A stretch of DNA of 64,000 bases from Riptortus pedestris. Taxonomy: Eukaryota > Arthropoda > Insecta > Hemiptera > Alydidae. The position numbers and the translations under genes are program-made. The notes under the pieces were generated by a model. It was not told where the DNA came from, searched no databases, and worked only from the letters and a program-made list of their open reading frames with translations. Where the stretch lies: contig CM032230.1 of NCBI GenBank assembly GCA_019009955.1, positions 128,842,501 to 128,906,500 on the forward strand, in the 5' to 3' direction. Shown here one piece after another: positions 34,439 through 45,554 of this stretch. How positions within the stretch are numbered: the stretch's first letter is position 1; each line of letters starts with the position of its first letter.

Positions 34439-35320
34439 TCTTTATATATATAATTCTAGCGTACGTGTGTATGTCACTGAACTCCTCCTAGACGGATGGA
34501 CCGATTTGATTGAATTTTTAAATAAGCGTTCGAGTGACGCCCCGGATGGTTTAGCGCCGCAGATCGGCCCGGCAGATGGAGCAGGAGTGGGGGTCGTGAG
34601 GGTGGCCTGAAATTAAAAATAGCCGTATTTCGTTACCTATTGGTTTTTCGGCAAATATGCACAGGAAAAGAGTTGTTTATGTTGTTATTTGCAGTAACTT
34701 TTGTCATATTCAATTTTATCGTATATTAAAGTATAAACGAGATATACACTAAAAAAGTAAAGAGGGACCAAAAATTGGTATTCAAACTATTATATTTTGT
34801 GGAGAGAAGAGATTGAAAGGCTCCTTTTTTTTTTCGTCAGATCAGATCCGATTTCATCGTCATCAGATTACCTTCAAAAGGGGGGTTCTCCCTTCCTTGT
34901 AAGAAGAAAAACAGTGTATGAAGTTTCAATGGGTTCTACGTGCTGAGGAAAAACGCACGATTAGGAATAAAAAATGTGCGTGTTGGCTCGGCGAAGGCTT
35001 TGACTGAACTAGTTGGGGGCGACAGAGCACTTTGGAAGTGCGCTAGACTGTGGAGACATTACCAAAAGAAGCAGAGGAAGGGGAGAAGAGTGAAGAAAGA
35101 GAGCAGAAACAAAGCCGAATTCAACTAATAATTGGTAGTGATTGCCTCCAACTTGCCTCAATCTTGGGTTACTGGCCTCTTTTCAATTCGTCCAATTGCT
35201 TCTTTTTATTCCCTTCTTTCTACAGCCGATATTGACGAGGAAACGACCGACGAAGAATCAAGTTTTCCAGCTAAGAAGAACTTCACTGTGATATACTCGG
35301 AAGAAAAAAAAATGTAATCG
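34439..35320 (+). mobile_element. Helitron-like element, 5' end; 3' end not found
   Basis: Starts A|TCTTTATATATATAATTCTAG, the TC-after-A arrangement of Helitrons. GTGTATGTCACTGAACTCC and GGATGGACCGATTTGATTG follow, as at many insect Helitron 5' ends. A single 298-type unit lies at 34570-34760. Sequence after 34800 is unrelated and may be captured. No hairpin-CTAG end was located, so the right limit is a guess. Confidence 0.55.
35226..35317 (+). other. Possible captured terminal exon
   Basis: A pyrimidine-rich tract ending TTCTTTCTACAG (to 35225) is followed by a frame reading DIDEETTDEESSFPAKKN, then FTVIYSEEKKM and TAA at 35315-35317. An acidic, Lys-rich open segment after a strong 3' splice-site sequence suggests a last coding exon in phase 1. 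No parent gene is recognised and no polyadenylation signal is obvious. Confidence 0.3.
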
Positions 35321-35431
35321 CAGTGTGTATTTCTTCTTAGGTTATATAAACTTTAGATATTATAGATCATGTTTGGAATTTTATGACATGTTATACAGAA
35401 TTCAGTGCCCTATTCAAAATTTTGCCCTATT

Positions 35432-35797
35432 TAAGCAGCTATTGTGGTCGTACTCATGAAACAAATTTTGAAATTTTTCCTCATATGTCCACCGATCCTA
35501 TCTAGTAGACGACGAAAATTTTATTAAAGAATATATGTATAAATTGGATATGTGGGAGGGGGGGGGTTTAGAGGGGAGGATTTTTGAAAATTCGAAATAT
35601 CTCCGTTACTATGCGTCGTATCGAAAACGTTAAATTTCCTATAAATTATTGTTATACTCATTTATGCTCTATCTTTAATATTATTCGAGATATTTGGATT
35701 TTTATTAAGTGTGTGTGGATAACGTGCACTAGTATGCAGATTTCTCTATTGCAAAACTTCACGAGGGAAATCTGCTCAGTTTATCCATCCTTGCTGT
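35432..35797 (+). mobile_element. Family H copy whose 3' end runs into a minisatellite
   Basis: AGCAGCTATTGTGGTCGTACTC, a G-rich block (35538-35551), then GAGGGAAATCTGCTCAG at about 35763. The hairpin is replaced by TCCATCCTTGCTGTGACGG. Confidence 0.75.
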
Positions 35798-36925
35798 GAC
35801 GGATTTTTTCAAAACTAGGTGGCCTCCCTCACTATTTCAATCCATCCTTGCTGTGACGGATTTTTTCAAAACTAGGTGGCCTCCCTCACTATTTCAATCC
35901 ATCCTTGCTGTGACGGATTTTTTCAAAACTAGGTGGCCTCCCTCACTATTTCAATCCATCCTTGCTGTGACGGATTTTTTCAAAACTAGGTGGCCTCCCT
36001 CACTATTTCAATCCATCCTTGCTGTGACGGATTTTTTCAAAACTAGGTGGCCTCCCTCACTATTTCAATCCATCCTTGCTGTGACGGATTTTTTCAAAAC
36101 TAGGTGGCCTCCCTCACTATTTCAATCCATCCTTGCTGTGACGGATTTTTTCAAAACTAGGTGGCCTCCCTCACTATTTCAATCCATCCTTGCTGTGACG
36201 GATTTTTTCAAAACTAGGTGGCCTCCCTCACTATTTCAATCCATCCTTGCTGTGACGGATTTTTTCAAAACTAGGTGGCCTCCCTCACTATTTCAATCCA
36301 TCCTTGCTGTGACGGATTTTTTCAAAACTAGGTGGCCTCCCTCACTATTTCAATCCATCCTTGCTGTGACGGATTTTTTCAAAACTAGGTGGCCTCCCTC
36401 ACTATTTCAATCCATCCTTGCTGTGACGGATTTTTTCAAAACTAGGTGGCCTCCCTCACTATTTCAATCCATCCTTGCTGTGACGGATTTTTTCAAAACT
36501 AGGTGGCCTCCCTCACTATTTCAATCCATCCTTGCTGTGACGGATTTTTTCAAAACTAGGTGGCCTCCCTCACTATTTCAATCCATCCTTGCTGTGACGG
36601 ATTTTTTCAAAACTAGGTGGCCTCCCTCACTATTTCAATCCATACTTGCTGTGACTTATATTTTCCAAACTATGTGGCCTCCCTCACTATTTCAATCCAT
36701 CCTTGCTGTGACGGATTTTTTCAAAACTAGGTGGCCTCCCTCACTATTTCAATCCATCCTTGCTGTGACGGATTTTTTCAAAACTAGGTGGCCTCCCTCA
36801 CTATTTCAATCCATCCTTGATTTGACGGATTTTTTCAAAACTAGGTGGCCTCCCTCACTATTTCAATCCATCCTTGCTGTGACGGATTTTTTTCAAAACT
36901 AGGTGGCCTCCCTCACTATTTCAAA
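35797..36925 (+). repeat. 57-bp minisatellite, about 20 copies
   Basis: The unit begins TGACGGATTTTTTCAAAACT and continues AGGTGGCCTCCCTCACTATT, then TCAATCCATCCTTGCTG. Copies start every 57 bases from 35797 to 36880 and are almost all identical; variants sit near 36645-36672 and 36820-36826, and the last copy has one extra T. Because 57 is a multiple of three, a 368-codon frame of 19-residue repeats stays open. It starts at GTG, not ATG, and has no sign of coding selection. Confidence 0.95.
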
Positions 36926-37129
36926 TAATGTTCAATTGAATTTTACTTATTTATTCTTATAATAATCGCATTTCACGACTGTGCCAATATGAGCGACGTA
37001 TCCGTTAAATTCTTATCATCAGTTTATCATGTTTACGTAACTATGCTCATTTTGACGACAATTTCCAATACTGTCCTACATTATAATTTTTTTGAAATTG
37101 TTGTTATGTTTCAAGCAGTGTAATATGCG

Positions 37130-37335
37130 GTCTAGGTATTGTAGTAATTCAGTCAAAGTGTATGGTAGGACAATGTGAGTCCTTGGGCAGTAGTCAGTTA
37201 GTATATGTTTTATAGTAAGTCTACAGATATAGTGTTAGCAGTAGGGTTCGTCTTTTCCAGTAAGTAGTTGCGAACCAGTCGTGAATGGTCAATTCTTAAC
37301 CTCGTTAAAACTACTTCTTCTTACCTTAATAGACA
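37130..37335 (-). pseudogene. LINE C-terminal tail relic
   Basis: Reading VVLTRLRIDHSRLVRNYLLE on the minus strand, the same tail type as the fragment at 38513-38866. Stops follow within 30 codons. Confidence 0.55.
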
Positions 37336-37759
37336 TTTTGAGGAAAGCTATTCACAAAGTATATGTTTCAGTTCTCAAAGTTTGTTGTCAGTAGAGGCAA
37401 ACCAAGATTTCTGCCATGAAATGAGTATCATACGTTTTGCTTGTGCATGAATATCTTGGTGTGTACAATATGTATTATTGTAAAACGTTCCTTTTTGAGT
37501 AGCTGATTTGGCGAGTTTGTCTACTTGTGTCTCGCCATCTTTTGACGAGCTTAATAATAATACTCACGCGTCAAAGCTCTTGCCAACTATACTCGGTGAA
37601 CATCCAGTCTAGACAGATTCCACTGACAGTTATGACAACAATGTGAAAACCTTTGCACGGAAAGCAATCAAATCTAGCTGTCAATATTTTAAAAAGATTC
37701 TTGAGTCAATCGCTTCATCTGATGAACCGATGAGGATATTGAAGATCTGATAGAAGAGA

Positions 37760-37980
37760 GAGATCAAGGAAATTGTCTCGTCTCTTAAAAACAACAAAGC
37801 CCCAGGGCCTGACAAAATCCCCTCTCAACTCTGAATAACTTAATTACTATCAGAGAAGAGGATCCATAGGCTGATTTACAGATTAAAAATATATCAATTA
37901 TTGAAAAAAGGACTTAGAAATACCGGCAGAATATGAAGATGCGAATATTGCCCCACACATTCAAACCTCCTTATCTTGTA
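37760..37980 (+). pseudogene. LINE RT N-terminal motif relic
   Basis: EIKEIVSSLKNNKAPGPDKI followed by PSQL is the classic start of the non-LTR RT domain. After a frame change it reads RLIYRLKIYQLLKKDLEIPAE, as expected for the following helix. It ends at a (TA)n tract. RTE-like affinity is likely. Confidence 0.65.
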
Positions 37981-37990
37981 AACCTTCAAC

Positions 37991-37993
<3 letters not shown>

Positions 37994-38041
<48 letters not shown>
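37994..38041. repeat. (TA)n microsatellite
   Basis: Uninterrupted TA run not clearly inside an H element. Confidence 0.9.
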
Positions 38042-38044
<3 letters not shown>

Positions 38045-38512
38045 TGAGACGCATCACATATCTAAAACAAAGATATTAATGTTATTTATTTATTTAAATG
38101 AATTCCGCAACACCGGCGATTTACTCATAATTCAATTGTGCACAAAGAAAGCTAATAGCAAAAAAAAAATAGAAAGAAACGGAAAAGAAGTGAACTGTAG
38201 TGGTTTTTTGATACGGTTCATTGGCGTACCAGGTTAATATGAAACAAACAATATTGTATATGGAAACATCAGGGTGGTGAGAATAATATAAATGAAAATG
38301 TAAGTATCGACAGGAGAAAAGAAAAAAAAATAGTAATAATAAAATAAGGAAAAGAGAAAAACAAAGAAATGAATAAATAAAAGTTAAGACAGAACAAAAA
38401 TAAAAGAAGGAAGAGAAACCAGAAAAAAATAAAATAATTATAAATAAAATAAAAATGTATACACCCTGCTAATGTAGGAAAGAAGTGAATAGTAATGTTA
38501 AGAAATTGTAGA

Positions 38513-38866
38513 TTATATTGTGTTGTATATATTCATGTCTTTTAGATGTTTAATGACTGACTCTATGTAATTACTGTTATCGGTCAAAAGTTCCTGTAAG
38601 TCACGTGGAATGTCTAAATTGCCTCTTCGTCGACAGTCAGTCAATATGTGATGTACAGTTAAAGTTTCGTTACAGTGTCTACAAGTCGGTGTGTCTTTGT
38701 TTGACATCAAGTGTCCCTGGGTCAGCAAGGGATGACCAATGCGCAGTCTGGTCAGCACAACTTCCTCTCTCCGTGTGCTCCTGTAGCTTGATGTCCATTC
38801 CGTAACTGTTTGTTTTATATGTCTTAGTTTATTACCGTTTGTGATATCCCATGATATCGGCAACAA
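38513..38866 (-). pseudogene. LINE ORF2 C-terminal fragment (117 codons open)
   Basis: An open frame from ATG to stop contains EEVVLTRLRIGHPLLTQGHL, then a Cys/His cluster with CRHCNETLTVHHILTDCRRR. This tail follows the RNase H domain in I-, R1- and related LINEs. The intact reading suggests it is younger than the tails at 1466-1930 and 37130-37335, but RT and endonuclease are absent here. An A-rich stretch at 38280-38460 on the plus strand is 3' of it and may be the element's 3' UTR. Confidence 0.75.
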
Positions 38867-38879
38867 ATGAATTGCTCAC

Positions 38880-40024
38880 TTTCTAAGACACTAAATCTGT
38901 GGTTGCATTCTATTTAAACTTATTTAGTTCGAATCAAGGTTGCTAATTTATTCGATGAAAATAATACATCGTCCTTGACCTTATGATAAGACGTTTCATT
39001 ATATAATGCCTTATTATTAGTTTATTATGAGCAGAAGGGGAGAGTGGGTTACAGAACGGTGTTTACAAAAAACGTCTCGCTTAATATAAGAGTCACTAAA
39101 AAAAAAGTTTAACAAGGTAGGTTATGTAACATTTTTAGGAAGATTTGATTTCACTCAACTCCTAACCCCGTCCCTCTTCTCCTGGTCTAATTTCATCTAC
39201 CTACTCGCGTAGTTCATGCTTATATTTCATTAAAGCGCTTAACACGTTAACTGTGGCTTTGATTTGACTTTATTTACCTCCCTGTGTGATACATGTCACT
39301 AGAGACACTTACACCTGCCTCCCTTTTTGTGCATGTAAATATGTTACCGGCGACATGTATCTTAAAAAATTACTGTCATTAAAAATAAAAAATCAACCCT
39401 GCTCCTAGGTATGCTACTAACTAAGTCTTTCATTCCTTCAGGTTACTCTGAGGAACCATTGTTTAAGTTATGACTAATGCAGGAGGGTTATCTAAAGAGC
39501 GAGAAAAAAATATAGGCTTATAAGGAAATGAGTATATTTTTTACCTGTAGTTTAAAATGGGAATTTTAAAATTTCCATTCAAAAATACCAACTCTAAAAA
39601 TGTAGCAATACATAATTTAGTTAAGCATTTTATTAAATTACTCCAGGCAATACCCTGGTTCACCCGAACGTCTGATATAAAAAATGATTACTTTTTTCAC
39701 TTTAGCAGGTTTTCCTAAATTCTTGAGCGGAGGTAAAAAATGGGGACAATTTCAGGGGCACTGAAAGAAACAACGCTTTAAACTAGTGATATTTTGAATA
39801 TATTCTCTGTTTGTTTTTGACAAGCTGAATATATCTTTATCCAAGAATTGACAACAGTTCTATCGAATAGTACTTTTAACATTAATTTTCTGAATTTGCA
39901 AGCTCTCAATTAGATTTGACCCACATTTGGCACATTTCCCCGGAGACGTGTACAGAAAAAAATGTATTTTCAGAACTTCTATGAAGAAATAATAAATCCT
40001 GTATAACACAAGCTAAAACAATAA
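38880..40024. other. Unassigned AT-rich sequence
   Basis: No gene, shared repeat or element terminus was recognised. Confidence 0.35.
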
Positions 40025-40683
<659 letters not shown>

Positions 40684-40790
40684 TCAACTTTTTTTGGAAG
40701 GAACAATTTCCAGCATGAGGAGTGTCAACCGTGAATCCAGCTTGCAACTTGTTAAAGAACGAGTTTTAGCTGATTGTACGTTGATGTGGT

Positions 40791-40794
<4 letters not shown>

Positions 40795-40862
<68 letters not shown>
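40795..40862 (+). repeat. (TG)n microsatellite followed by poly-G
   Basis: An uninterrupted TG run leading into ten Gs. It sits where an H element would have its (TA)n tract, just upstream of H middle sequence. Confidence 0.9.
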
Positions 40863-40864
<2 letters not shown>

Positions 40865-40867
40865 GGG

Positions 40868-41273
40868 GGGGGTGGCTTTAGCTCTCTAGCGACCAATCGA
40901 TATTTAAATGGTTTATATACAGCTAGAGATCAAGATCGTTTACTACTGAAATCGGAAAATCACCAAGTGGGGGTCTAGAGGGGGGATTCAAAATTTAAAA
41001 ATAAAAACGGTTTGAAAGTCCTTTGAAAAAAATAATGTAATAGGACCAATCTTGTTAAACTATTGGTGCTCTACAGTTGTTGCTCTATACACTGTCTCAT
41101 GATTCAAAAATGTTAAGGGAGTTATTGTTATTTTCTTGCGTTAAGCCTAAATCCACGTATACTATTCAAATTTTTACACTGAAATAGTGAATTATGGTGA
41201 AATGTAACTACAACAGTTTCATTCCTGCAAGTGGGAAATCTGACCACACAGGCCTTGCGTGAGAGACTTTTTT
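40868..41273 (+). mobile_element. 5'-truncated family H copy
   Basis: From CTCTCTAGCGACCAATCG through AGATCAAGATCGTTTACTAC to a degraded 3' end (GTGGGAAATCTGACC, CAGGCCTTGCGTGAGAGAC). Confidence 0.65.
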
Positions 41274-41278
41274 GAAAA

Positions 41279-41283
<5 letters not shown>

Positions 41284-41339
<56 letters not shown>
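41284..41339. repeat. (TA)n tract hosting a Helitron
   Basis: A TA run that continues after the Helitron at 42124-42139. Confidence 0.85.
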
Positions 41340-41340
<1 letters not shown>

Positions 41341-42123
41341 TAGTTGACCCGGCAAACGTTGTTTTGCCTTATAAATTATTTCTAGTTTCTAGATAAATTC
41401 TAGTGTAGACAAAAAGTAACTTACTTATTATAAGTGTGTAAGTATGTGGTATATGCGTGAAATAGGCATGGAGCGCTATGAACGATAAGGGAATATAAAA
41501 ATAACGCCAAACAATATGTTTTTTAAGTTCTAATAGTTTATTTCTTAAAATTACATATCACATATTAATATCGGCAGTAACACTAACAAAAAACATCAAT
41601 CTTTTAACGCTATAGCGTGAACAATATTTTTGTTAGCCCATCTTTAGCGAGCACAAACAAACTGGATGGTTTACCCACTCGAGAGCATGTTACGTACAAT
41701 TGCCCGCGTGAAAAACAAGGTGTACTCAAATTTTAGATTTGCCATATGCTAAGGGAAATTTTAATCGAAGGACAGTTAAAAACACTATAATTGATCAGTT
41801 ATCGAGCGGGATGATAATGATTAAATTACTAAAATGACTATAAAAAATTAGGGGTCGGTGATAAAAAAGTAAAAATTTAGGGTTGTATGTATTTTTTAAT
41901 GCCACATTATAAAAAATAAAAAATAAAAACAAAAAATTTCGTCCAAAAATTAAAAAAATAATGTTAAGGGTGAACAACCCTTATCAATTAGGGGTATGAC
42001 AAATAGATAGTAGCCGATTCTCAGACCTACTGAATACGCACATAAAATTTGGTAAAAATCGGTAAAGCCGTTTCGGAGGAGTACGCTAACTAACATTGTG
42101 ACATGGAAATTTTATATATTAGA
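41340..42123 (-). mobile_element. Helitron with canonical termini and helicase remnant
   Basis: Read on the minus strand, it starts A|TCTAATATATAAAATTTCC (TC at 42123-42122). It ends with hairpin GGCAAA-ACAACG-TTTGCC, then GGGTCAA and CTAG followed by T, at 41340. This is the classic Helitron structure inserted between A and T in a (TA)n tract, without target duplication. At 784 bp it is an internally deleted derivative of an autonomous element. Confidence 0.9.
41596..41727 (-). pseudogene. Helitron Pif1-like helicase C-terminal end
   Basis: The minus-strand frame reads CFSRGQLYVTCSRVGKPSSL followed by FVLAKDGLTK. This matches the final helicase motif and C-terminus of Helitron RepHel proteins (S-x-GQLYVA-x-SRV...). 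One base is missing near 41617; beyond it the usual hydrophobic end and a TGA at 41596-41598 are readable in another frame. The Rep domain and other helicase motifs are gone. Confidence 0.8.
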
Positions 42124-42329
42124 TATATATATATATATAGGAAATGATGGTGTCTTCCTGCATTAAAGACCATATGAATTCATGTTTATTTATAACACGT
42201 CAATATAATGATAGGAGAGGTGTATTTCTGAATTAATTATTTTTCTGAATGTACAATGGTCTTTTATGTTGTTTGTTTAGAGATTCTCGAGGCCAAATAA
42301 TATTCATTTTTATAGATTATTATTTTTTT

Positions 42330-42552
42330 ATTTTTATTTATTAACGTCCACTTTTTGCAACTTAGGCTAATTGGGACGGGTTATCTACAGGTTACCACCC
42401 TTTTCTAGCCAGGGTGGGATTTTAGGACGTTATTTAATGAATTTCGTCACTAAATAATTTCCTTTGCCCAGGCAAGAATCGAACTCGCCACTCTAGGTTT
42501 ACCATATGAGCTAAAGGTCAACGCTTTAACTCGCATGGCTAACCTGAGCCCC
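42330..42552 (-). mobile_element. Family S SINE, best-preserved copy
   Basis: GGGGCTCAGGTTAGCCATGC at the minus-strand start, B box GAGTTCGATTC near 42480, body CCACCCTGGCTAGAAAAGGG, GTTGCAAAAAGTGGACG and an A/T-rich tail. Confidence 0.85.
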
Positions 42553-42559
42553 TTTTATA

Positions 42560-43300
42560 GATTAGACAGAGCCAGTGGACAAGGAAACGAACATGGACGA
42601 AGCGACATTCCACTAGAAAACGAAGGAATTAAAGGACAATAATGATGTCCTGGCTTATTGTTGTTTTAGTTTGGAGAATTGAGTCAAGAAAGGAAAAAGG
42701 CTGAAGGCTAATGACTTTCTTTATAGTCTTAATATGTATAGTTTATTTGAGGGACGTTAGAACGCAGACAGTTACAATGTCGTAATCTAGCCATAATTTT
42801 GGGGATTAGAATAGTCGCTCAGCACCCTTTTACCATAAGACGAAAATATTTTAGGAGATAATGTCCCCGCGTTTGTATACAATGCCATTTAAAATGTTCC
42901 ACCGACTTAAGATTTCTTCTGGGGTCCGCTAGTGGCGCTGCGGGATTATGATGTGCGTCACACTTGGCGTATCCCCACCGACGATATTAGGCCGTGTTTG
43001 TCTTATTTTTCAACTTATTGTAATCCCTACCTCAACAAAGGAGGGAGGGAGATTAAATCAGTTTGTTATCTCGTAACTACTGAAAGGTTCTCTAAAGAAG
43101 ACAAGACAACGGGAAACGATTTCATTACTGAAGGACTTGTTTAAAATTAATGTAATAAACTTCTGTTAAACTTATGCACAGGTCAACTTACATTTCCAAA
43201 AATAGATAAACAATTTTCTGAGACTTATAATAATTCTATAATTTAAAGCTACGTATCGATTTTATTAAAAGCTGGGTGGCTCAAACCCCCCTCTGCATTT
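42560..43300. other. Unassigned sequence
   Basis: A 70-codon frame at 42932-43144 (+) has no recognisable domain. No repeat shared within the window was identified. Confidence 0.35.
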
Positions 43301-43465
43301 TCGAATCTTAGGTACCTTTGTTGGCTGTATAATTTCTATTTTCAAGTATAAATTCTACTATTATAAGTGGGGATTCACTGAAGGCTGAAAACAAGAAAGT
43401 AAGAATAACCCGCCTAATATATGAGCTACAAAAAAATGTATAGCTCAATAATTGTAGAGCACCCG
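43300..43465 (-). mobile_element. Family H middle fragment
   Basis: TAAGTGGGGATTCACTGAAGG and GGCTGAAAACAAGAAAG match the long-subfamily middle on the minus strand. Both ends are missing. Confidence 0.45.
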
Positions 43466-43724
43466 CATCAATAATTACAGAATCCGAAACTGGTCTGTTC
43501 TTACGCGCTGTGATAAGTGTCAACATTTTGGACATGCGCAAAAACACTGTTCAGCTGAATATGTGTACTGCTCTCATTGCTTGGAGAGGGATCATTGTCC
43601 AAACAAGGCGGCGCCTCCGAAATGCGTTAACTGTGTTAGATTTAGCAAAAATAGTGAACATGCGGTAACTGACAGGAACTGTGACTCCTATAGAAGAGCC
43701 GTTTTATGGATAATCGAGGGTTGA
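43461..43724 (+). pseudogene. LINE gag (ORF1) zinc-knuckle relic
   Basis: The plus-strand frame reads RCDKCQHFGHAQKHCSAEYV, then YCSHCLERDHCPNKA and KCVNCVRFSKNSEH. The first is a CX2CX4HX4C knuckle; the next two are knuckle-like, as in Jockey/R1 ORF1 proteins. It ends at TGA near 43722. Upstream gag sequence is absent. It differs from the gag at 61655-63043, so it is another family. Confidence 0.7.
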
Positions 43725-44104
43725 TGATAGCGCAGCATAATTTGAAGAGATCTGCTGTGACCATAGCCGAAATTTATTTGTAAATTATGTGTATAGTTAG
43801 TGTGAGTTTAGGTTAGTATTTAGGCTTTAGGTATGTAGGCTAGTTAGTTAGGCTCTTGCTGCCACTTCTTTGAACAGAGGCAAAGGAGTCGCAGCTGCGG
43901 GTTCCCCTAGGACTTTTCGGACTTAAACTAAATCTCCCAAATGTTGCACTTTTATGCTTGTGCTCGGTAAGTTAGGCTAAGTTACATTACCCAATTTATC
44001 TATTCAAAATTTTATATTGCTTATTAAATGGAGACTGCTGGTATGGGGAAACCCAAAGGTACAGCGGGGGCAGAGGTGAAAAAAAAGAAGAAAAAAAAAA
44101 AACG

Positions 44105-44594
44105 TTTAACAAATTTGATTCTATAATCGTTTACAATCGGATTCATAATAATGGAGGCATTTTGAATTATCACCCCCCCCCCTATAAACCCCACCTACTC
44201 CTTGTCCATTTTCAGCAATCTTTCTACGTATTTAGATGTATCTCAGACAGTAATCAATCAATGAAAACAATATGTATAAGGTCCATGACATAACAGCTTA
44301 TATTTAATAAGACGTTAAGAAGGACCCCCCCCCCTATCCTTCTGGGGAGGGGGTACTAATGGCTGAAACAAATTTAAAAAAATCTTGGTTAATAATCAAC
44401 ACAGTGGAAAAAAAATGAATATCAACTTTTATAGCAAATTACATTCCCAATAAAATTAGTACTATAGACGTTTAGATCCTTCGTATAATAACGGAAAAAT
44501 CGCCCCCTTCTCTTTAACCCCTCCCCTCCACTGTTCCGATTTCAGTAAATGACGAACTTGATCGTTTAAATATTGAGTTTCATAACGACACTAG
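44105..44594 (-). mobile_element. Family H middle fragments
   Basis: Two pieces: 44105-44225 (AATCGGATTCATAATAATGG, TATAAACCCCACC) and 44340-44594 (AATGGCTGAAAC, ACGGAAAAATCG, AATATTGAGTTTCATAACGA). They lack termini and contain poly-C runs. Confidence 0.5.
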
Positions 44595-45363
44595 AAAAAG
44601 TCCGTCACGCAGGGGCTGCGTTAACTAAGCAGATTTCCCACGTGAAGGTTTATAATACATAAATATACAGGTAACGCAGCCTTGAATGCTTAGTAAATGT
44701 ACAATACAAGGCTGAATTGTTAACAATAGGCCAGCCAACCTCGTAGTGCTGCATAGATAGACCGGAAAGACAAACAATTTATGAAATATATTTGAATATA
44801 ACTATTAATTTTATTGAAAACAATTTACTAAAACTAGTGGTGTAATTTGTACTGAATCAGAATCAGTTTTATCTCAATCACTCAAATGTTAGTAATCCAA
44901 AAACAAAAGAAGGGAGGGTGGTCGACAGAACGTATTTGCATATATCTCACAAAGTAAAAGTTCAATGAAAACAATATTTGGTATTTAGGCTTCAATTAAT
45001 ATCTTATATTATACAACAGAGCATTATTTATGTAACACTTCCCCTAAAAGTGGGGGTTTATTTAGGGCTGAAAACTGAAAAATGCAAATATCTCGGTTAA
45101 TACTCAAGATAGAGAATAAATGTATATAACATCATTTATAGTGTATTTAATTTTCAATAAGATTGATTCTATACTTTTTTCGATCCGACTTATAGTAACG
45201 GAGATATTTCGAATTTTCAAAATTCTCCCCCTCTAAACCAACCCCCCTCCCCCTGGTCCGATTTCAGCCGTTAACGAACTTGATCTTTCTTTTTACATAA
45301 AACGACTAAATATCGAGTTTGGTAACGATTACACAAAAATTGCGACCGCTAGAGCGGTAACAG

Positions 45364-45427
<64 letters not shown>

Positions 45428-45554
45428 TTTTGAACGGACCTCATTTTCGTCATCTCCTAGGTAGGATCGATGGACATTTGAAGAAAAAAGTCGAAAATTC
45501 CGTCATGAGTACAACCTCAATAGCTGATTTCCCTTAAGGGAAATCTGCTAAAAG
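44594..45554 (-). mobile_element. Complete long-subfamily H copy
   Basis: From AAAAAGTCCGTCACGCAGGG, with the perfect reversed hairpin ACGCAGGGGCTGCGT, through the long-subfamily body and the common middle to a (TA)n tract at 45369-45424. The reversed 5' end is CTGATTTCCCTTAAGGG and AAATCTGCTAAAA. It shows that long and short subfamilies share both ends. Confidence 0.9.

Noticed and set aside
35796..36902. 368-residue repeat protein
   Set aside because: The frame exists only because the 57-bp unit is divisible by three; it begins at GTG, and unit identity is at the DNA level.
35797..36925. CRISPR array
   Set aside because: The repeats are contiguous 57-bp units without unique spacers, in a eukaryotic repeat context.
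43308..43547. 79-codon minus-strand ORF
   Set aside because: Antisense to the gag zinc-knuckle relic and an H fragment; no domain of its own.
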